Shown here one piece after another: positions 1-5,244 of a stretch of 6,465 nt of DNA. The position numbers were made by a program, and so were the translations under genes. Every line of letters begins with the position of its first letter. Position 1 is the first letter of the stretch. Location: positions 1 to 6,465 of the forward strand of contig JADGNL010000001.1 in the NCBI GenBank assembly GCA_017883495.1, in the 5' to 3' direction. The notes under the pieces are model-generated. The model was not told the DNA's origin. It saw only the letters and a program-made list of their open reading frames with translations, and searched no databases. The DNA is from Methanomicrobiales archaeon (lineage in GTDB: Archaea; Halobacteriota; Methanomicrobia; Methanomicrobiales; Methanospirillaceae).

Positions 1-1
1 A

Positions 2-655
2 ACCGACAGTCCCCTTCCGACGATCGCTGCGGTCACGACGAGGCCGACGGTTGCGACGGCTGCGCCGACGAGATCTGCTGTCACCCCGGGACCGTACTCG
101 GCGGATCCGGATACGACGAGGCGCGTCGCCCCGGGATACCGGGTCGCTTCCGGCACACGGACGCCGGCAACCCCGACGACGGGTCCGGGCGTGGGCTCGA
201 TCGTCCGCGGCGTCACGCCGTCCCCGACCGATTCCGTCGCTCGCCCGAATCGGACGGGCGGCGATAAGAGATATGTCGGATATTTTTACCCGTATCTTTC
301 GACTGTCGAAGAACATATCCGGTCGATTCTGGCATCGTCGCCCGGAAACGACTGGCAGGAGACGAGAAACGGTTCGGAAGAACTGAAGAGAACGACCGCG
401 GAAGGCATATCGCAGATCCTTTCGTTACCGGTTTCACCAGACCTTTCCGACGTGAAGAACCAATCTCTCGGGATACTGGATCGTCTCGCATCGGGAAGCG
501 ACCGGTTTACCGCTGCGGCTGATGCGCACGCGCGGGGAGACGAGACCGCCGCGGGCTCCCTGATCGTCACCGGAGCGGGAGATCTCATCAAGGCGACGGG
601 CGAGCTGGAACGCATCGGGGAGTATCTGCCGAAAGGTCTGGCCGTGCCGAATTAA
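2..655 (+). CDS. Probable exported hypothetical protein, 5'-partial
   Basis: An uninterrupted frame runs from the left edge to a TAA stop at 653-655, giving 217 visible residues. No ATG lies in the first part, so the start, and any signal peptide, are probably upstream of the window. The first 80 or so residues are rich in Thr, Pro, Ala and Ser (for example TTRPTVATAAPT), like the flexible linkers that follow the signal peptide or lipobox in exported methanogen proteins. The last 130 residues look folded and mostly helical: an aromatic stretch (YVGYFYPYLS), then amphipathic segments ending in GELERIGEYLPKGLAVPN. There are no cysteines and no catalytic motif I recognise. A GTG at 191 could serve as a start, but it would fall inside the low-complexity tract and has no clear ribosome-binding site. 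Bases from about 265 to 500 are visibly less GC-rich than the neighbouring genes. The family is unknown; coding status is fairly sure, export is inferred. Confidence 0.6.
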   Translation, partial: TDSPLPTIAAVTTRPTVATAAPTRSAVTPGPYSADPDTTRRVAPGYRVASGTRTPATPTTGPGVGSIVRGVTPSPTDSVARPNRTGGDKRYVGYFYPYLSTVEEHIRSILASSPGNDWQETRNGSEELKRTTAEGISQILSLPVSPDLSDVKNQSLGILDRLASGSDRFTAAADAHARGDETAAGSLIVTGAGDLIKATGELERIGEYLPKGLAVPN

Positions 656-770
656 TTTCGCATCGATTCCCGCCTCAGCGACTTGGCGACGGCGGAGATA
701 GAACAGCGGAAGAGATCGGGCGGCCGGTACCTGGTGTCGCCGCCCGTGATCGGGATGGGAGTGGAGGCGC

Positions 771-786
771 CGGGTACGGATACCCG
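771..786 (-). terminator. Short hairpin just after the MFS transporter stop
   Basis: A perfect 6-bp inverted repeat (CGGGTA / TACCCG) with a 4-base loop lies 4 bases downstream of the transporter's stop codon. In the transporter transcript the loop reads UCCG, a UNCG-type tetraloop. No T-run follows on the minus strand, and archaeal termination mostly depends on T-runs, so this may only protect the 3' end or be chance. Bases 656-790 are otherwise a convergent gap in which I see no gene. Confidence 0.25.
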
Positions 787-790
787 CTCG

Positions 791-2392
791 TTACCCGTCG
801 GCCGGGGATACGATCGTCCCGTCTTTCAGGCGTATCGAGACGAGCAGGCCGAGAAGGGCGATGACGGCGCAGGCGACCAGCGAGAGCCGCAACCCGCGGA
901 GCCGCGCCGCCTCGTTGATCGCGAGCAGTTCGTCGGCAGCCGGAGCCGACACGTTCGCGAGTACGGACGAGAGCTGCTCGTCGCTGACGAACTGCACGTT
1001 CTTTTCCACGGCGTTCTCGAGCGCGGGTTTGCTGTCCGCGGGAATGACCTGGCTTCCCTCGATCCCGCCGATCGCGCCCGCGAGCAGGCCTGCAATCAGC
1101 AGGGTCCCGAGAAACGCGGTTCCGAACGACGATCCGAGGTTCGAGGCCGTGCTCATCACGGCCGCCGTCTCCCCCGTCCTCTTCGGCACGACGCTCGAGA
1201 GGACCAGGTTCATCGTCTGGGAGGCGATAAGCCCGATTCCGAGCCCAACCACGGCGAGGCCGACCACGAACTCGACACCGACCGCGTCTGTCCGCATCGT
1301 CGCGGCGAGCACGAGCACCCCGATGGCTGTAATTGCCAGACCTGCCTGAATGATCCGTTTCGGCGGGAACGTGCCGGCGAGCCGCGACCCGCCCAGCGAG
1401 GCGATGAAGAGCGGTGCCGAGAGCGGGATGAAGAGGAACCCGGTCTCCATCGCCGAGAGGCCGAGCACCACCTGCAGGAAGAGGGCCATGACGAAGAGGA
1501 GGCCTCCCGTGACCGTGTTCTGGCAGAGCTGGACGAGGAGGCCGGCGCGGAGCTCGCGGTCCCCGAAAAGGTCGACGTGAACGAGCGGATCGCCGCCCCT
1601 CTTCACGACCCGCGCCTCCCAGGCGGCGAACCCGGCGAGGACGAGCAGCCCCGCGCCGATCATGAACGGTACGACCGAGAGGCCGAACGGCGCGATCGAG
1701 AGGCCGCCGAGCTCGAGGGGGTGCCGCGCGCTCCACCAGCCGTAGTCCGTCGAGAAGAGAACGCCGAGGACGACCAGGCCGAGTCCTGCCGCGGAGAGGA
1801 CGGTGCCCGTGCGATCGAGGCGGGGTCGGGAGCCCTCCGCCGGAGCATCCGTGATCGCGCGGGAGAGCAGGAGCACGAGGAGCACGATCACGACCTCGCC
1901 CGCGAAGGCGAGTCGCCAGGTGTAAGTCGTGGTGAGCCAGCCGCCGATGATCGGGCCGAGCGCTACACCGACGGCAGCGATGCCGCCGATCGTACCGTAC
2001 GCGCGGGCGCGCTCCCGACCCTCGAAGTTCGACTGGATGAGTGTCTGCAGCGCCGGCATCACGAGCGTGGCCCCGAGCCCCTCGATAACGGACCATCCGA
2101 GAATAAGGACACCGAGATTCGGTGCGACGGCCGTCAGGAGCGCGCCGGCTGCAAAGACGATCAGGCCCAGGCGGAAGGTTCGCCGCCGACCCCGGATGTC
2201 GCCGATCTTGCCGCCGGTGATCATCATGGTCGCCATCACGAGGGTATAGAGGGTGATTGCGAACTGGACCCCGACCACGTTGGTATGGAGATCGACGATC
2301 AGGTTCGAGATAGAGACGTTCATGATCGTGGTGTCGATCACGATCACGAACATCGCGAGCGCGAGCGCGGGCAGGACGGTTCCTCGTGCCAA
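791..2392 (-). CDS. MFS transporter, DHA2 (EmrB/QacA-type, 14 TMS) family
   Basis: This is a 533-residue, very hydrophobic membrane protein of the size usual for 14-helix drug:H+ antiporters. Helix 1 carries the DHA2 signature around D20 (VIDTTIMNVSISNL). Motif A follows helix 2 at residues 60-71 (GGKIGDIRGRRR), and antiporter motif C is at about 146-152 (GPIIGGW). Residues 445-500 form the long hydrophilic loop expected before the last helix, and the protein ends in a short charged tail. The family exports lipophilic or cationic toxic compounds using the proton gradient; the substrate cannot be read from sequence. The start is TTG at 2392: an in-frame TGA lies six codons upstream, there is no ATG in between, and GGGG sits 6 bases before the TTG. 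The gene stands alone, with no TetR- or MarR-like regulator in the window. It is convergent with the gene to its left and divergent from the one to its right. Confidence 0.93.
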   Translation of the reverse strand: MARGTVLPALALAMFVIVIDTTIMNVSISNLIVDLHTNVVGVQFAITLYTLVMATMMITGGKIGDIRGRRRTFRLGLIVFAAGALLTAVAPNLGVLILGWSVIEGLGATLVMPALQTLIQSNFEGRERARAYGTIGGIAAVGVALGPIIGGWLTTTYTWRLAFAGEVVIVLLVLLLSRAITDAPAEGSRPRLDRTGTVLSAAGLGLVVLGVLFSTDYGWWSARHPLELGGLSIAPFGLSVVPFMIGAGLLVLAGFAAWEARVVKRGGDPLVHVDLFGDRELRAGLLVQLCQNTVTGGLLFVMALFLQVVLGLSAMETGFLFIPLSAPLFIASLGGSRLAGTFPPKRIIQAGLAITAIGVLVLAATMRTDAVGVEFVVGLAVVGLGIGLIASQTMNLVLSSVVPKRTGETAAVMSTASNLGSSFGTAFLGTLLIAGLLAGAIGGIEGSQVIPADSKPALENAVEKNVQFVSDEQLSSVLANVSAPAADELLAINEAARLRGLRLSLVACAVIALLGLLVSIRLKDGTIVSPADG

Positions 2393-2438
2393 GTCAATCC
2401 CCGTCTCTCATGTCGGAGTGAAGAAGTATCAAATCGAT

Positions 2439-2448
2439 GGTAAAAGCC
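2439..2448 (-). promoter_or_regulatory. Candidate TATA element of the MFS transporter gene
   Basis: Read on the minus strand, GGCTTTTACC is one of two AT-rich spots ahead of the transporter; the other is TTTGATACTT, about 17 bases nearer the gene. Either would place transcription start roughly 10-30 bases before the TTG codon. Neither is close to the archaeal consensus, so this is tentative. Confidence 0.25.
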
Positions 2449-2609
2449 GCTCCATTCGAGCGAACGTCGTCGTCGCGTGCGGTCACCCGGCGGGGGCGAA
2501 GCGAAACCCGGGCTGAACAACCGGGCCCGACGCGTCGCACGGCCTCGAACGATGCCGGGGAGCGATCGGCCGCGTACCCGTTCACGACGCGCCGGGGACA
2601 CAGGCTCTC

Positions 2610-2643
2610 GATGGAGACGGCGCTGAAGCCATTCGTCTCCATC
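2610..2643. repeat. 10-bp perfect inverted repeat, possible operator
   Basis: GATGGAGACG at 2610-2619 is the exact reverse complement of CGTCTCCATC at 2634-2643, with a 14-base spacer. The right arm abuts the TATA-like element of the gene starting at 2701. As DNA it could bind a dimeric regulator just upstream of the promoter. As RNA it would be a stable hairpin followed by a T-rich run, which could also be a terminator, although no plus-strand gene precedes it. Confidence 0.45.
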
Positions 2644-2652
2644 ATTATTTCA
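2643..2652 (+). promoter_or_regulatory. Candidate TATA element of the secreted-protein gene
   Basis: CATTATTTCA is an AT-rich spot in GC-rich surroundings. Its centre is about 53 bases before the ATG at 2701, so transcription starting some 25 bases downstream would leave a leader of about 25 bases. The consensus match is moderate. Confidence 0.4.
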
Positions 2653-2700
2653 TTCCGGAACCCTTTTCGTCCGGGACCGCCCACGGTTCCGCGATCGCCC

Positions 2701-3225
2701 ATGTTCGAACGCGCAGCCGCGCTGCTGCTGCTTCTCGCTATCACCCTGCCGGCGTCCGGCACCGGCGCGCACCTCGAGCCCGGCACGCTCGTCGCGGACG
2801 GCGGGCCCGACCAGGCCGTCCTGACCCTCCTCTACGTCCAGAGCGGGTTCAAAGAGTCCCAGGCCGTCTACATGGTCCGGCCGGTCGCCCGCTGCCGCGA
2901 CCCTTCCGGCCCGGGCTGGTACGCACCCGCGTCGGTCCACGAGCTCCGGTCCGCGCCGGAGCTCGAGGGACGGCAGCGGCTCGGCACGCTCGACCCGGCC
3001 GCCCTCCCGACGGCCTGCGCGAACCCTGTCCCGTCGCCGCTGTCGCCGGCCCGCGACAAGGCCTGGGATCGGTTCGTCGACGGGACACTCGACCCGTTCG
3101 GGCCGGTGACCTTCCCGTCCTTCGGTTTGCCGCCGGCGACCCGGGCCACGGACGGCGGCTCCACCGGCGACGGGGTCGACCTGCTCGTCAATGCGTCGTT
3201 CAGGCCTCCCATCGCGGGGAGGTGA
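2701..3225 (+). CDS. Secreted hypothetical protein, 174 aa
   Basis: The ATG at 2701 starts a textbook signal peptide: MFER, a hydrophobic core of Ala and Leu at residues 5-16, then PASGTGAH, with likely cleavage after G20 or A23. The mature part is about 150 residues, Pro- and Ala-rich, with two cysteines (C65 and C106) that could form a disulfide outside the cell. There is no lipobox cysteine at the signal end and no C-terminal membrane anchor. The segment QAVLTLLYVQSGFKESQAVYMV looks like beta strands; the C-terminal third is Gly/Pro-rich and probably extended. The frame stays open upstream to 2437, but that extension is Arg/Ser-rich and would bury the signal peptide, so I reject it. I do not recognise the family. 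The next gene begins 65 bases downstream on the same strand, so co-transcription is possible, but the functions suggest no link. Confidence 0.65.
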   Translation: MFERAAALLLLLAITLPASGTGAHLEPGTLVADGGPDQAVLTLLYVQSGFKESQAVYMVRPVARCRDPSGPGWYAPASVHELRSAPELEGRQRLGTLDPAALPTACANPVPSPLSPARDKAWDRFVDGTLDPFGPVTFPSFGLPPATRATDGGSTGDGVDLLVNASFRPPIAGR

Positions 3226-3290
3226 TTTCGCCCGCCGGCCGTACGAACGCGTATGTGTAACGGAGATCAAATACCACCGCGGGAAACAGC

Positions 3291-3971
3291 ATGCCGGAGA
3301 GTACAGAGGGGAAGACGCCGGGAATCCGGATCACCAGGAACGGCCCCTATATCGTGACGGGGGGCGTTCCGCTCGCGAGGCAGCGGATCGTCTGCGATGC
3401 GGAGGGCGAGAGGGTCGGGTGGCGCGAGGGGGAGTCCTATCCCGTGGGAGAGACGTACGCCCTCTGCCGGTGCGGGCACACCGGCACGCCCCCGTTCTGC
3501 GACGGCACCCACGCGAAGATCGGGTTCGACGGGCCCGAGACGGCGAGCCGGGTCCCGTACCTCGAGCGGGCCGACTGGATCGAAGGGGGCGACATCCGGC
3601 TGAGCGACGCCCCGGGGTTCTGCTCTCACGCCCGCTTCTGCGTTCGCGGCGACGGGATCTGGGACCTTGTCGAGCGATCGGACGACCCCGAGGCGCGGAA
3701 AACGGCGCTCGAGATGGCCGCGAACTGCAACTCGGGCCGACTCGTCGTCTGGGACCGGTCGACGGGCGAGCCGATCGAGCCGGCCTTCGAGCCGTCGATC
3801 GGGGTCGTCGATGAGCCCGACGGCAGGCCCGGCCCGCTCTGGGTCCGCGGCGGCATCCCCGTGATCTCCGCGGACGGGACGGCCTACGAGGTCCGGAACC
3901 GGATGGCCCTCTGCCGCTGCGGCAGATCCGGGAACAGGCCCTTCTGCGACGGGGCCCACCGCGAGCTCTGA
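3291..3971 (+). CDS. CDGSH iron-sulfur protein with central YjdI-like (Fer4_19) domain
   Basis: This 226-residue protein has three cysteine motifs in order. The first CDGSH-type motif (CRCGHTGTPPFCDGTH) has ligands C59, C61, C70 and H74. A central motif resembling E. coli YjdI (Pfam Fer4_19) has C111 and H113, C117, then C146 in CNSGRL. A second CDGSH-type motif (CRCGRSGNRPFCDGAH) has C208, C210, C219 and H223. In the CDGSH family three Cys and one His hold a redox-active, pH-sensitive [2Fe-2S] cluster, as in mitoNEET; a cluster in the YjdI-like domain is less well established. The whole length matches a known prokaryotic architecture, so nothing is missing. There is no signal peptide or membrane helix, so it is cytosolic. 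Electron transfer, cluster transfer or redox sensing are the likely roles, and neighbours give no partner. The start at the only nearby ATG leaves a typical N-terminus (GIRITRNGPYIVTGGVPL). No strong ribosome-binding site is visible. Confidence 0.93.
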   Translation: MPESTEGKTPGIRITRNGPYIVTGGVPLARQRIVCDAEGERVGWREGESYPVGETYALCRCGHTGTPPFCDGTHAKIGFDGPETASRVPYLERADWIEGGDIRLSDAPGFCSHARFCVRGDGIWDLVERSDDPEARKTALEMAANCNSGRLVVWDRSTGEPIEPAFEPSIGVVDEPDGRPGPLWVRGGIPVISADGTAYEVRNRMALCRCGRSGNRPFCDGAHREL

Positions 3972-4014
3972 GGATCGGGCAGCAGTCGAAGCGTCCGTCC
4001 GACCGCAGCAGGGG

Positions 4015-4458
4015 TCAGGGCCGGGTCATCGGCGAAGGGAGCTCCGCGCCGGTCCCGTCGGCGAGGGCCGCGAGCCTCCGAAGGATCGCCTGGATCTCAC
4101 CCTCGCGGAGCATGCCCGCGAGGTGCCCCTCGCAGACCACGTTCTTCCGGATGTGGAACGTCAGCAGCCGCCGGAGCACGCCGCAGTCCGCGGTCTCGAG
4201 CAGGCCCGGGTCGCGGTAGTACCGGAACGCCTCCGGCTCCCAGCGGGACCAGTCGAACTGGACGATGAAGCCCGCGCGGTAGAGCGTCCGCTCGAACTCG
4301 TAGACCTCGTCCGTATACTGCTCGAGGGTCCATCCCTCCTCCTCGGCCACGACCACCTCGGGCAGGAATCGCGGGTCCTCGAAGATCGGGAGAAACGCGA
4401 GCACGGCCTCGACGCCCGCGAGGGACGGACGAACGGCTTCGTCGGCCCCGATGATCAT
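4015..4458 (-). CDS. DUF6508-like hypothetical protein, 147 aa
   Basis: This 147-residue soluble protein resembles the DUF6508 family as I remember it: a first helix ending AFLPIFEDPRF, the central block YRAGFIVQFDWSRWEPEA at 60-77, then ETADCGVLRRLLTFHIRKNV and a final EGHLAGMLREGEIQAILRRL. The family has no known function that I am aware of, and no catalytic residues stand out. The frame remains open to 4566, but I chose the ATG at 4458. A GGAG lies 8 bases before it, a TATA-like element lies between 4458 and 4566, and the upstream extension (36 Arg/Pro-rich residues) looks non-coding. It is convergent with the CDGSH gene (43-base gap) and divergent from the ATP synthase operon. Coding status is fairly certain; the family name is from memory. 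Confidence 0.75.
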   Translation of the reverse strand: MIIGADEAVRPSLAGVEAVLAFLPIFEDPRFLPEVVVAEEEGWTLEQYTDEVYEFERTLYRAGFIVQFDWSRWEPEAFRYYRDPGLLETADCGVLRRLLTFHIRKNVVCEGHLAGMLREGEIQAILRRLAALADGTGAELPSPMTRP

Positions 4459-4466
4459 CGCCGCTT

Positions 4467-4470
4467 CTCC
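4467..4470 (-). promoter_or_regulatory. Ribosome-binding site deciding the DUF6508-like start
   Basis: GGAG on the minus strand, 8 bases before the ATG at 4458, fits the 3' end of archaeal 16S rRNA. It supports this start over the longer open frame. Confidence 0.55.
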
Positions 4471-4495
4471 ATCGAAGAGGCATGGCCCCGTCGAC

Positions 4496-4505
4496 GCATA
4501 AAGCC
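4496..4505 (-). promoter_or_regulatory. TATA element of the DUF6508-like gene
   Basis: GGCTTTATGC on the minus strand stands out in GC-rich sequence. A start of transcription about 25 bases downstream would fall near 4475, leaving a leader of about 17 bases that contains the GGAG site. It lies inside the longer open frame, so that longer protein could not be made from this promoter. Confidence 0.5.
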
Positions 4506-4662
4506 TGCGGGTCGCGGCAGGGATCGGACACCTCACGGGTGCGAAAACCGGGGCCTCACGGCGCATGTCCCCTTCCCGCCGGAGTCACCCCGGTTCGGCC
4601 GGCCGTCTCCCGGACGCTCGGCACGAGAGTCCTTTCCCGACCACCGGCTTGGGCAGAAACAA

Positions 4663-4676
4663 CATGATCAATCATG
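4663..4676. repeat. Inverted repeat next to the ATP synthase promoter
   Basis: CATGAT at 4663-4668 and ATCATG at 4671-4676 are reverse complements separated by CA. The repeat ends 4 bases before the TATA element, covering the place where the TFB recognition element would lie. A regulator bound here could block or guide assembly of the transcription machinery. It could also be chance in an AT-rich patch. Confidence 0.4.
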
Positions 4677-4680
4677 CAAG

Positions 4681-4688
4681 TATTTATG
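4681..4688 (+). promoter_or_regulatory. TATA element of the ATP synthase operon
   Basis: TATTTATG lies in the most AT-rich patch of the window (about 4657-4693). It predicts transcription start near 4705-4712 and a leader of about 20 bases before the ATG at 4730. The rest of 4459-4729 is a divergent promoter region; I see nothing else in it. Confidence 0.6.
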
Positions 4689-4729
4689 CTCTTTCACGGC
4701 GAGTAAGCCGCATCCCCCGCCTGATAGCC

Positions 4730-4903
4730 ATGATGCCCCCCAGCCGCGAGCTGATCCAGGAGATGCAGTGCGCCGTCCTCCGGCGATGCGCGGAGCGCAT
4801 CGAGAGGACCGGGCGGACCAGTGTCGGCCATTACCGCGAGGCGGGCCGAAAGGAGGCGGATCGAGGGGTCACCGGGGGCATACGATCCAGGCACGGGTTG
4901 TGA
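4730..4903 (+). CDS. Small basic protein, first ORF of the ATP synthase operon
   Basis: A 57-residue frame begins with two ATGs at 4730 and 4733 and ends in TGA at 4901-4903. It lies about 20 bases after the predicted transcription start. The N-terminal half (SRELIQEMQCAVLRRCAERI) should form an amphipathic helix with cysteines at 14 and 20; the C-terminal half is Gly/Arg/Lys-rich and probably disordered. The product is strongly basic and has no signal peptide or membrane helix. Third codon positions are mostly G or C, as in neighbouring genes. Its stop overlaps a possible GTG start of ahaH (GTGA at 4900-4903) and is 5 bases from the ATG at 4909, which suggests translational coupling. The ribosome-binding site is weak. 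I do not recognise it: it could be a small accessory or regulator of the ATP synthase, a leader peptide, or a chance frame in a leader. Confidence 0.45.
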   Translation: MMPPSRELIQEMQCAVLRRCAERIERTGRTSVGHYREAGRKEADRGVTGGIRSRHGL

Positions 4904-4908
4904 TCGGA

Positions 4909-5235
4909 ATGCTGGAGGAGAAGACCCTGCTGGAGCAGGTGCGCGAGAAGGAGGTCGAGCTGGCCGCAGCATACGCTCGCGCCTGCGCTGATGCCGACGC
5001 CATGAAGGAGGCGGGGGCACGTGAGGCCCGGGAAGAGATCGAACGGGCCGGGAGAGAGGGGCGCCAGGCCGCCGAAGCCCTCTACGAGGGGGCGATGGAC
5101 GCCCTTGAGCGCGAGATCGAGCAGGTGCGCCTGGACGCCCGCGAGCGGGAGGCCGCGCTGCGTTCGGCCGGGGAGACGCACGTCTCCGACGTGGCGGCCG
5201 ACCTGGTCGGGTTCGTCGCACCGACATCGGAATGA
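4909..5235 (+). CDS. ahaH: A-type ATP synthase subunit H (peripheral stalk)
   Basis: The 108-residue product is almost entirely one long helix rich in Glu, Ala and Arg (for example AREAREEIERAGREGRQAAE), ending in HVSDVAADLVGFVAP. Length, heptad-like pattern and a hydrophobic C-terminal tail match archaeal AhaH. This subunit pairs with subunit E to form the peripheral stalks that hold the A1 head still against the rotor, on the cytoplasmic face of the membrane. Directly following ahaI, 9 bases downstream, gives the typical ahaH-ahaI order and secures the call. I chose the ATG at 4909; GTGATC at 4900-4905 could act as a ribosome-binding site. A GTG at 4900 is an alternative that adds three residues and overlaps the previous ORF by 4 bases. 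Coiled-coil proteins diverge quickly, so the name rests on position as much as on sequence. Confidence 0.85.
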   Translation: MLEEKTLLEQVREKEVELAAAYARACADADAMKEAGAREAREEIERAGREGRQAAEALYEGAMDALEREIEQVRLDAREREAALRSAGETHVSDVAADLVGFVAPTSE

Positions 5236-5244
5236 GCTGGTCCC

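Larger units (their letters stand above)
2393..2700. other. Divergent intergenic region between transporter and secreted-protein gene
   Basis: These 308 bases separate two divergently read genes. The left end (2420-2450) is AT-rich and probably holds the transporter promoter. The middle (2455-2605) is GC-rich and I see nothing functional in it beyond a weak CCCGG/CCGGG pair at 2507-2525. The right end holds a 10-bp inverted repeat and a TATA-like element. A minus-strand reading frame starting with two ATGs at 2645 and ending 1 base before the transporter's TTG (83 codons) exists, but its product (Arg/Ser/Val-rich, no recognisable motif) does not look like a real protein. Confidence 0.6.

Noticed and set aside
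683..2443. A 586-codon open frame on the plus strand, antisense to the transporter
   Set aside because: It is very rich in Arg, Asp, Glu and Gly with no domain pattern, as expected for the complement of a GC-rich membrane-protein gene; the minus-strand frame has all MFS motifs.
2507..2525. CCCGG/CCGGG pair in the divergent intergenic region
   Set aside because: Only 5 bases per arm, easily expected by chance in GC-rich DNA.
2394..2645. Possible 83-codon minus-strand ORF ending 1 base before the transporter's TTG
   Set aside because: Third positions are GC-rich and the junction is suggestive, but the product has no recognisable motif or helix-turn-helix, and its start overlaps the inverted repeat and promoter-like element of the opposite gene.
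2650..3270. 206-codon minus-strand frame opposite the secreted-protein gene
   Set aside because: Arg/Gly-rich composition without a signal peptide or motif; the plus strand has a clear signal peptide in the same region.
3267..3959. 230-codon minus-strand frame opposite the CDGSH gene
   Set aside because: It is Arg/Pro/Asp-rich shadow sequence; the plus-strand frame carries all cluster ligands.
4123..4908. Long in-frame extension upstream of ahaH
   Set aside because: It runs antisense through the DUF6508-like gene and across the promoter; the sequence before 4900 has no similarity to a stalk subunit.
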